Shown here: one piece after another, positions 9,509 through 16,384 of the stretch
Layout: the number at the start of each line of letters is the position of its first letter
Numbering within the stretch: position 1 is the first letter of the stretch
DNA from: Larix sibirica
Taxonomy: Eukaryota > Streptophyta > Pinopsida > Pinales > Pinaceae
Direction of reading: 5' to 3'
DNA: 16,384 bases
Assembly: GCA_004151065.3 (NCBI GenBank)
Contig: NWUY0300010841.1
Span: 27,884 to 44,267, forward strand
Notes under the pieces: model-generated
The model's database searches: none
What the model was told of the DNA's origin: nothing
What the model saw: the letters and a program-made list of their open reading frames with translations, nothing else
Program-made: the position numbers and the translations under genes

Positions 9509-11295
9509 GCCACAAGTTAAGTTTTGTCAAGTATCCCTCTCAAGTTTTTCAATGTAGCTCTCTAATGCAAACATATGTGCTTTAAAAAATTATATGCAAT
9601 AATATAGTTATGTCTTTATTACTACATTAGTTATCATTTATTCTTTGAGCCTTTATACTTCAAGCCAAAAATGTTACATATAAAAGATACAATTTAATTC
9701 AAAAAATTGTCGTGAACTCATTGCTTTTTCTTATAGATATGGACGTTTCGGTTTTTATTGTATTTCTTGCCATTTGAAGATTACAAGGTGTTGGTTGGAA
9801 AGTATCCATTCATAGATACTAATTAGGAAACTAGTCGTTGCAATTTATCTAGTGGATGTCTTGTCTCTTTTGGTTAAAAAACTTATGAAGACAAGGATAA
9901 CATACATACATACTTAGTAAATATGTATATTCTTATGTGGTGGGGATGTGATTTACTATTTTACATGGTATATTGTTGTATGTAAAGTTATCACAAATAA
10001 AATATAAGAAGTCCATAAAATTCATAAGGAAATTACATTATACATAAATTAATGGGAAGATTGATTGATACAATATACCAATATAATCTCTTTATATAAT
10101 GTAGAAGAGACAAGTTACAATTAATGGATGTGGGTTTAACATCATAATTAGCAATAAATAGTTATGACTAAATGTTTATTATATTTATTGCAAGTCACTT
10201 TTCCTTGATATGCTTTAGCCTCAAAGAAATTGAAGAGCCCCAATGATCGAAGTTCTAAACCATATTATCATATTGCAAAAGGATCAATCCATCCTTAGTT
10301 GATCTTTTTTAGTGCTATCTATGGATAGGACTCTTGAATAGAACTACTTGGTTTGTGACTCTAATTATGATTGATTTTTACTCAAGATGTTTCAAAATGG
10401 CGACTCTTTAAAAATATGTAAACATGATGTCATCCTTATCTAGAGTATTGTGATGGATCAATGCAATGGATCTAATGATCCGGTTAATGACAAGGTGCCC
10501 TTGTCACTCCATGTTTCTTAATATTGGTTTCAGGTTATTTATATCTTCATCAATATACCTGTGTTGTTTCATAGATTGATAGACTTCCATCAATAACAAC
10601 ACTTGGGTTTTGAACTTTGATTGAGTTTGTTGAGGTTTCTTTATTTGTAGTTTGTACTTCAACTTTTAAAATTTCTTTTGATTCAATTGTGTCGATGGAT
10701 GTCTCTTTGTTAACAATTTACACTTCAATTTTTATTTGTTTCCATCACTTATTGTTCAACGTTTGTAAGTAAGCTTCGATTTTTAATTTCTTAAACAAGC
10801 AATTTCACTATCTTTTCTCTAACAAAACCTTATGTTGACACAAGAAAATGCCCCTTCTTAACATCACAGATTCACCCAAAGAAAGGTCCCAATTAAAATT
10901 TCCTTCATTGATATTGTGAATCCTCCAGTTATGACCGGGCTACTGTACTATGGGGTATGAAAAATGAAATGCAATTATCATGCAATACATACAAGGTGCA
11001 ATATGAAATGTATCTGACTAATCATGATCAAGAGTGGAAACTAAGGCCAAAAATACAACTGATAGCAAAGAGAAAAGTCCACCATTGCCATAAAAAAAAT
11101 CTACATGAACCCCCTCATCTTCCTTATGAAATAAAAAAGACTTGACAACTATGAACACTTCTTTGTCATAAAACCAACAACCCACATAACATGAGTGGGA
11201 ATAGTCTATTACTAATGCAAATGAATAATGAGAGAACTTAAGCATATGATAATGGTCCACACAATACTAAGAGACGCCCCATTCCAAATTAGATG
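9509..11295. other. AT-rich stretch without recognised gene
   Basis: This is the right flank of the gypsy element. I read both strands and found no retroelement motif, no RNA gene and no frame worth calling. The overlapping frames at 10957-11145 (plus) and 11018-11260 (minus) are short and composition-driven. The stretch is rich in T-tracts near 10640-10830 and may be intergenic DNA or an old LTR. Confidence 0.4.
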
Positions 11296-11741
11296 TTAGC
11301 ATGCAAAAGATAAGTAATAAACAAAGTAACAAGAGAATAACCCACATGATACAATCAAACACCAAGAGAGTAGGAGAGGAAGGAATAGTTCACAACCAAC
11401 CCCAGATCTATAAGAATATGAAAATTGGCTATCAATGGCCTCTTTATTAGCATATAAAGAAAGCTTACAATGCCAAAACAAAGACCCTTTACTTGCACGA
11501 AAGAGTTCCCTTTATACAAACTAGGGTGATCCTTGACCTTCCATGTGACTCTTGGTATTCCAAGTGAATTTTGGCATCCCAAGTGACTTTTGTCCTTCCA
11601 TCTCTCTACCCTCTTGATTTGTTTTGTGTTTAAATTGGACATACTTGATATGTAACATTTTAATTTGAACAAATGCAGAGCTTTGATAAGGTTGAACTCT
11701 TCCATGTGCTCCAACACCAAAACTCTCACGTTGATCAACAA
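11296..11741 (-). other. Unidentified LTR-like or repeat segment with a 128-codon frame
   Basis: The longest open frame in the window lies here (11355-11741, minus), but it opens with TTG. From its first ATG it gives about 116 codons. The product has no motif I recognise and its composition is that of translated AT-rich DNA. The minus strand also carries TATA-like GTATAAAGG near 11515 and AATAAA-type words near 11445, a mix often seen in LTRs. I could not find a partner copy in the window. A protein-coding role is unlikely. Confidence 0.25.
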
Positions 11742-13077
11742 GCTAACGTGGGAATTGGTATAAACCTTGGGGTAAGTATTATAAATGGGAGGTGATCATA
11801 TTTCCTACCTCAGTCCCATAAGCGTGGTTTTAAGATATGACAATATATAGGGTCAACAACTTAGTAATTGTTCCTTCCTTCAAAAGACAAGCTTATTTGA
11901 ATCATCAACCTCTCATAACTCTTTGACTCCTTGAGTTTTTGTGAGGATTAAATGATTGCACGGTGCTATGGGCTATAGCTGCGACATCAATGTGGGTTCT
12001 TTAGTTGAGTCAAGTTCTTGTCCCAATTCATTGTGGAAGTTTGGTGTTTCTTGGTTTCAATTTCTACTCTTCTTCTGTAACTAGTTTTTCTAAGCTTTAG
12101 AAGTTCTTTCTATCCTTTTAAGCCATAGTTTCTTGCATTTTTGGGGGATTTCATTTTTGTAATCCTTGGTTTCACTTTGGACTTGTTTTGATCTTGTATT
12201 ATATCTTCCTTGGTTCCTCTATTAGTTAGGAGGAGGATGGCACACCATCACTACAGTAAAGGGTGTTGCATCTTATGCAAGATGGGGGAATGTAGCAAAG
12301 GCCTCAAGCATTGTATGAAGGAAAATGGGGATACCTAATATGGAGTTATCAATGCAAGGATTAGGTGGGATGTTGGAAGTCATAATTTGAACAAAAAATC
12401 CAGTAAAACAATCTGGCAAGAGATAAATGCCTAATTGATACAACTAGACATGTTGTAGAGTCGAGGAACTAGAAAAACGAAGTGGATGTGTTAATAGGTA
12501 CTCAAAGTAATAGGAATATGGAGTCATATGTTCAAATTGAATTAGTGAAGCAATTAGTGGAAAATGTAGTGGCTCATCTAATCATTTTGAATAGTGTGAT
12601 AAATCTCCTTCACATGTAAATTCTTCTCTAGTAGCTATCTCTTCTTGGACTTCTACGGATCCCCTGCTCCCCTAAGATCTGGATCACATATATTATGAGG
12701 GGTATAATGTGTAGCATGATCTTGCAATAGAGTGTGATTTGTGGTCTGGAAAGTCACGGTTGTAAACACCTATTTCTGAGTGTTTGATTAATAGATGAGT
12801 TCAAAGCTCACTGGTTTGTTGGTTTTCCTGAGATGGGGTTTCCAGGATAATCTCTGTGTTATATGTTGATGTTGTGGTGTGCCATTGCCTTATGTGAATG
12901 TGTTTAACTATATGAATCGAATTGCAAACCTATCGTAATTAGTATTGCGAACCCAACATTTTCTATTTCATATGTTATAATTACGGTTATTCAAAGTTGT
13001 GGGTTGAATTTCTCACGATTTTCAAGATTTAACAAAAGACATCATTGTTATGACTTTCTTTTCCTTGGCTTCCTTAA
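11742..13077. other. Unidentified stretch, repeat-like, no gene supported
   Basis: There is a T-rich run at about 12030-12230, then a somewhat more mixed segment with a 33-codon plus-strand frame from ATG 12237 to TAA 12338. That frame is notable only for its cysteines and histidines (CCILCKMGEC core). The DNA near 12780-12955 ends in GCGAACCCAACA, which reminds me of LTR ends in plant copia elements, but no primer-binding site follows. No function is assigned. Confidence 0.35.
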
Positions 13078-13377
13078 GATCTCCATAACTACTTTGAATA
13101 CAAGCATGTCATCACCGAATCGCTACCTAACTTCAAGATCTTACATAAAAAAAAGCATGGCTTTACTATAGATGATATAGAGAGGATAGTGAAAAGACTC
13201 GTATTATTTCATTAATCAATTTCATACCCATTTAAAATGATTGATAAAGAAAGGCTATTTTCTTTGTCAACAACCTGGAGAAGCACTATCAAAGCTTCAG
13301 TCAGGGATAGTCTCTATTTCCTCACCATCCCACTTAGTGACTTTGTAATTGGTGAACCCACTGTGGATGTGCAATAA
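13078..13377 (+). pseudogene. Possible decayed coding fragment, unidentified
   Basis: One plus-strand frame runs 45 codons (from a GAT just after a stop), meets a TAA at 13213-13215, and continues 53 more codons to a TAA at 13375-13377. In DNA this AT-rich about seven stops would be expected by chance over that length. The translation looks protein-like (HKKKHGFTIDDIERIVKRL, then LFSLSTTWRSTIKASVRDS), with no ATG at its start. I recognise no family. It overlaps the first unit of the 199-bp tandem repeat at its end. Given the number of frames examined, chance is a real alternative. Confidence 0.2.
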
Positions 13378-13735
13378 GATATTAGCAAGCCATTCCTAGA
13401 TTGAGGCATGGGTTAATGACCTACCGATCAATGACTAGTCACTAAACCAAGAATGAATGGAAGGGTAGGTCTTTAATTCTTACCTTTCGAAGGTCTTGTT
13501 TTTTACCCAAGGGATCTTCCTATGAATAGCATATCATGACTTTGTAATTGGTGAACCAATTTTGTCAAGGCACCTAAAGATTAGCAAGCCAACCCCATAT
13601 TGAGGCATGGGCACGTGAGCTACCATCCGATAACTGGTTATTAAATTATGAATGAATGAAATGGAAGGTCTTTAATTCCTTCTTTTTGAAGGTATTTTTT
13701 TGACCCACGGGATCTTACCATGAATGGGAGATCAT
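13339..13735. repeat. 199-bp tandem duplication
   Basis: Units 13339-13537 and 13538-13735 both begin GACTTTGTAATTGGTGAACC. They share TTAGCAAGCCA, TTGAGGCATGGG, AGGTCTTTAATTC and GGGATCTT in the same order. They differ at roughly a quarter of positions by eye, so the duplication is old. No coding pattern is shared between the units. Confidence 0.88.
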
Positions 13736-14117
13736 GTCATCCATTTTTCCTTATACATTAAATATTTACATTAGAAAAACCATAAGTGTAAGGGTAAATA
13801 CAATGAAACGTATATCCTCTTAGTCAACACTACTAAATCAAAAAGAAAATTAGAGTATGATATTGCATGTAAAGACTTCACATCTTTAATAAGAAAAAAC
13901 CCTCTGGCGAACAAATGCATGCATACCTCATCCATCCACATCGTACAAAAAGCATACAAAAAAACTAACCTCATTATAATGACATATACCATGTCTTTGT
14001 TAAAACAAAAAGTCACTTGTGTGTTACTCAAATTGATTGTGTTGGAATGTAAAAATAACAATGAAAATGAGACAATCACAAGCATTGCTCAAGCCAAAAG
14101 TCACTTGCATGTTACTC
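13736..14117. other. AT-rich stretch with a short direct repeat
   Basis: There is no supported gene. AAAAGTCACTTG(T/C) followed by TGTTACTCAAA occurs at 14006-14032 and again at 14095-14120, about 88 bp apart. The minus frame 13771-14085 and plus frame 13919-14125 overlap each other, lack family motifs and have the phenylalanine/leucine or lysine/threonine bias expected of AT-rich DNA. Confidence 0.4.
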
Positions 14118-14215
14118 AAATGTGATGAAGCATGGAAAGCTTAAATGTGATGAAGCATGGAAAGCTTAAGTGAAGACTAACTTATTACCTAAATTTGATG
14201 AAGCATGGAAAGCAT
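14118..14215. repeat. 25-bp repeat, two tandem units plus one displaced
   Basis: AAATGTGATGAAGCATGGAA with AGCTT is present at 14118-14142 and exactly again at 14143-14167. A third copy with two changes lies at 14191-14215. Exact identity of the first two suggests recent slippage or unequal exchange. Confidence 0.9.
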
Positions 14216-14493
14216 AAAGCCTAGAATGCTATTAGCTTATATGAATTTGAGGGAATTTTGAAAATTGTCTTGCTTTCTACATATATATTGCATATGTTTA
14301 GTTTCATATGTGAATGTGTGTATGCATATTCAATGAATATGTATTTAATTTGATAATAGGAAAGTTAATTATAGTTAACAAATTCTCTCAACCTTCCAAT
14401 TACTTATCATCAACTTACAAACAATTTTGTTATCCATTTAAAATCCAACAACATTCTACAAACACACAAAAATATTACTCACATGAAAACAAA
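14216..14493. other. AT-rich stretch without gene
   Basis: Contains TA-rich runs near 14280-14345 (ATATATAT, CATATG). The frame at 14314-14604 is a low-complexity product of this stretch and the repeat to its right. Confidence 0.4.
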
Positions 14494-14724
14494 CCCTACA
14501 TCATAATACCCAATACAACATATTACACACCCTACATCATAACACCCAAAATAATAACCAACACAACATATTACACATTATTACATAAAATACTAGGAGA
14601 ATAATAAAAACACAACACCCAACATATTAACCAACACAACATATTACACACCCTACATCATAACCAACCCAACATATTACACATTATTACATAAAATAAT
14701 AGGAGAATAATAAAAAACACAAAA
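14494..14724. repeat. AC-rich compound tandem repeat
   Basis: Nearly G-free on the plus strand. CCCTACATCATA recurs at about 14494, 14530 and 14651, and CAACATATTA recurs five times. A longer unit (AACCAACNCAACATATTACA through AGGAGAATAATAAAAA) is repeated with a 106-bp period (from 14556 and 14662). This looks like nested slippage and unequal crossing-over. Confidence 0.85.
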
Positions 14725-14940
14725 CTCATGTGCTTTGTCTATATAGTGAATAGTAAGAACATAACTATGGAGTATGTTTATTATACTTGCCGAAGGCCAT
14801 TGTAGGTATATTGTAATCGATATTTGGTCAAATACTATTAGTTCTTGCTTTGACGAAAAAATTATCACAATTTTCCAAAGTGTTACATTAGAGATTCCAT
14901 TTTTTATTTTTAGTAAATTATTTTATATCATTTTTCTGGA
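14725..14940. other. AT-rich stretch without gene
   Basis: Short opposed frames (14677-14868 minus, 14774-14995 plus) overlap and show no family motif. Nothing else is visible. Confidence 0.4.
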
Positions 14941-14988
14941 TTGTCATTGGCTATTAGATTGGGAGTCTTATTGCCGGGGTGACAGCGG

Positions 14989-15015
14989 GCATTGAATTAG
15001 CATTTAATTCAATGC
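14989..15015. other. Perfect 11-bp inverted repeat
   Basis: GCATTGAATTA (14989-14999) and TAATTCAATGC (15005-15015) pair perfectly around the 5-base loop GCATT. It sits just upstream of the 24-bp minisatellite. Confidence 0.85.
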
Positions 15016-15033
15016 ACTGTTTTTGTCTTGTCT

Positions 15034-15122
15034 CTGCCTCCATTGCACCGCCCTCTCTGCCTCCAATGCACCACCCTCCACTGCCTTCAATGTGCCACCT
15101 TTGTCCAATGCACCACCTTTGT
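15034..15122. repeat. 24-bp minisatellite, about 3.7 units
   Basis: Units start at 15034, 15057, 15081 and 15105 (the last truncated). The core is CTGCCTCCAATGCACCACCC with variants. It is C-rich in an otherwise AT-rich window. The frame TCC-AAT-GCA-CCA recurs, but the units are 23, 24, 24 and 18 bp, so codon phase is not kept throughout. Confidence 0.85.
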
Positions 15123-15370
15123 GACCTAGTGATGGATTCCTTTATGTTAATTGCATGAGCTGCAAATCTTATTGCTCACTGGTTTCCGACCCTGCGCTTG
15201 CCAGAAGCACAAGTTTCATGGTGAAAGTAAGCAATTTGGTAGTGTGATTCCCTGCCTTTGGACGAGGTGTTTAAATAGCTATGCTGCACAGGAGCACGAG
15301 CAAGGCTTACATCTCACCAAGGGGAGCTTCATTTGCAATTTTTTGGTTTCAACAACTTAGAGGAGAAACC

Positions 15371-15829
15371 AGTAAGTGTACCATCCTTTTTCAATATCAA
15401 ACTGCAAGTTATCATATCTATGAGATTCCCAGGATCAAGAAAATGTCCAAGTTTGCTTTCTCAAATACTGAATGTATAGTCATTAAATGACAAAACTGTC
15501 TATAAATTCTGCAGTAAAGGAAGAGGTCTATAAATTATGCCGTGATACTATACCTAGAGATACGGGTCTATCTGAGGTTACTCTAAACAAATATTAGAAA
15601 TAATACAAACAAAATCCAAATCATAGATATAGAAAGATAGTACCTAAAAGATTGTTTCAGCTGAGATACAGTTAAAAAACTGAAGAATCTACTACAAAAA
15701 ACACATACGCTAAAGGTCCAAAAAACCTGTTATTTCTGAAGCCCGAGATCTTGAGGCTGTACATAAAGTTGAAAGACGAAATTTGTCTCCAAAACCGATT
15801 TTTGCTGATATCAATAACCTTTAAATTTT
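15371..15829. other. Stretch without recognised gene, ending at a gap
   Basis: No retroelement motif or RNA gene was found on either strand. It stops at the N at 15830, so it need not be adjacent to the copia relic in the real chromosome. Confidence 0.4.
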
Positions 15830-15830
15830 N
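15830..15830. other. Assembly gap (single N)
   Basis: The copia-like protein similarity begins at the very next base, in mid-domain, which suggests a collapsed gap or contig edge. Confidence 0.75.
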
Positions 15831-16263
15831 GATTGGACTAGGAGTGTAGAAAGAGCAACTCTGGGTGTTGTTTTAGCTTGGGATCAACTATGGATTCTTG
15901 GTTCAACAATAAATAGTCCTCAGTGGCACTCAGTACAACAGAGACAGAGTACATCGCAGCCATGCAGCTAGTAAGGAAGTCATATGGTTTCGAAAACTAC
16001 TTATAGTTTTGTATAGTCACGATCTTGATGTCAGAATGATCTTCTGTGATAACCAGAGTTGTGTGAAGTTCTCAGAGAACCCTATGTTCCATTATAGGTC
16101 CATACATATTGAGATCATATGTCATTGCATCACAGACATAGTTCAAAAGGGAGCAGTGAAGCTCCAGTATATATCCATAGATGAGTAGATTGTAGATATC
16201 CTTGCTAAGCCTTTGTCCAAAGAAAAGTTTGCATACTTCTGTGGAAGGCTTGGGATGATGTAG
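15831..16263 (+). pseudogene. Ty1/copia pol, RNase H end, decayed
   Basis: This is the C-terminal RNase H of a copia polyprotein, which degrades the RNA strand during reverse transcription. It starts in mid-domain at DWTRSVE (first acidic residue at 15831-15833). It shifts frame near 15855 to GCCFSLGS, then reads SSVALSTTETEYIAA (15941-15952 holds the ETEY acidic pair). It shifts frame again near 15994 to KLLIVLYSHDLDV, followed by MIFCDNQSCVKF (aspartate at 16048-16050), HIEI, GAVKLQYISIDE, a stop, then VDILAKPLSKEKFAYF and a final TAG at 16261-16263. Thus the acidic residues are all present but in three frames with two internal stops. The reverse transcriptase that should precede it is absent, cut off at the gap. 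It is followed closely by a polypurine tract and LTR start. Confidence 0.95.
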
Positions 16264-16274
16264 ATTCCCTTCCT

Positions 16275-16284
16275 AAAGAGGGGA
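16275..16284 (+). promoter_or_regulatory. Polypurine tract of the copia element
   Basis: AAAGAGGGGA lies 11 bases after the pol stop and a few bases before TGATGACC, the likely LTR start. Position and composition match the plus-strand primer of Ty1/copia elements. Confidence 0.75.
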
Positions 16285-16287
16285 TAT

Positions 16288-16384
16288 TGATGACCAATAT
16301 CGCTGTTGATGAGGCACAAGTCGATACTTGTGCCTGAATCCTTTATGGATTGTATCCCTATGTGGGATGGTTCTTGTGTGGAAT
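16288..16384 (+). repeat. Start of copia 3' LTR, cut by window end
   Basis: The presumed LTR begins TGATGACCAATATCGC after the polypurine tract. No second copy exists in the window, so the boundary is inferred from position and the TG start. Confidence 0.6.
16312..16335. other. Perfect 10-bp hairpin in the copia LTR
   Basis: AGGCACAAGT (16312-16321) and ACTTGTGCCT (16326-16335) pair perfectly around CGAT. The palindrome lies about 25 bp inside the LTR, where U3 control sequences would be. It could be a protein-binding site or transcript structure; function is unknown. Confidence 0.8.

Larger units (their letters stand above)
14941..15370 (+). promoter_or_regulatory. Promoter-like stretch, possibly LTR or gene 5' end
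   Basis: This block is GC-richer and less decayed in look than its neighbours. It has two reversed CCAAT boxes (ATTGG at 14946-14950 and 14958-14962), a perfect hairpin, a C-rich minisatellite, a TATA-like GTTTAAATAG near 15268-15277, and a splice-donor-like ACCA/GTAAGTG near 15368-15380. The order fits a polymerase II promoter with a first exon at about 15300-15371 on the plus strand. The frame 15151-15360 would precede or straddle that start and has no known motif. Each element is common by chance. It could equally be the 5' LTR of an unrecognised element. Confidence 0.2.

Noticed and set aside
10489-10505. Palindrome GACAAGG-TGC-CCTTGTC
   Set aside because: A 7-bp stem is expected by chance in a window of this size, and there is no T-run or other context to give it a role.
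11355-11741. Longest open frame, 128 codons, as a protein gene
   Set aside because: It has a TTG start, no motif and AT-driven composition. It is kept only as an unidentified repeat-like segment.
13771-14125. Opposed frames on both strands
   Set aside because: They overlap each other and show composition bias only.
14314-14604. 96-codon plus-strand frame rich in T, Y, I and N
   Set aside because: It is a translation of the AC-rich tandem repeat.
14118-14724. Possible CRISPR-like array
   Set aside because: Repeats are directly abutting or nested, with no regular unique spacers, and the surrounding sequence is plant retroelement DNA.
15151-15490. Two overlapping 69-codon plus-strand frames
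   Set aside because: They overlap in different frames, have no family motif and run through the possible promoter and splice donor.

Overview
This 16.4-kb window reads as non-genic nuclear DNA from a plant with a large, repeat-rich genome. A gymnosperm, probably a conifer, is the best guess, because the wording of the decayed LINE and Ty3/gypsy proteins resembles elements I associate with conifers; no database search was possible. The DNA is AT-rich, no long open frame exists, and every recognisable protein is a retroelement relic with stops and frameshifts. I find no supportable host gene, tRNA, rRNA or CRISPR array. Isolated N positions (2995, 7300-7301, 9495, 15830) look like collapsed assembly gaps and mostly sit where repeat structure breaks.

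Layout. 1-890: minus-strand reverse transcriptase relic of a LINE. 891-1657: nothing recognised. 1658-3794: two copies of an unidentified repeat, exactly identical over their first 628 bp and strongly diverged afterwards, joined at the N at 2995. 3795-9508: a degraded minus-strand Ty3/gypsy element. It has two roughly 2-kb LTR copies (3795-5761 and 7361-9508) around a 1.5-kb internal remnant holding only the integrase end of pol (5828-7299), a polypurine tract (5762-5774) and a hairpin. Gag, protease, reverse transcriptase, RNase H and the primer-binding site are missing, probably at the NN gap.

9509-13077: unidentified AT-rich DNA, including an LTR-like stretch near 11296-11741. 13078-14724: unidentified DNA with a doubtful protein-like frame and several local tandem repeats (199-bp, 25-bp and an AC-rich compound block). 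14941-15370: a more GC-rich, promoter-like stretch with reversed CCAAT boxes, a perfect hairpin, a 24-bp minisatellite, a TATA-like site and a possible splice donor. 15831-16384: plus-strand Ty1/copia RNase H relic, its polypurine tract and the first ~97 bp of a 3' LTR running off the window.

Nothing here works as a gene set. The window records layered retrotransposon insertion (LINE, gypsy, copia), decay and local duplication. The least explained items are the exact-then-diverged duplication at 1658/2996, the tRNA-like snippet at 7302-7360 and the 14941-15370 promoter-like stretch.
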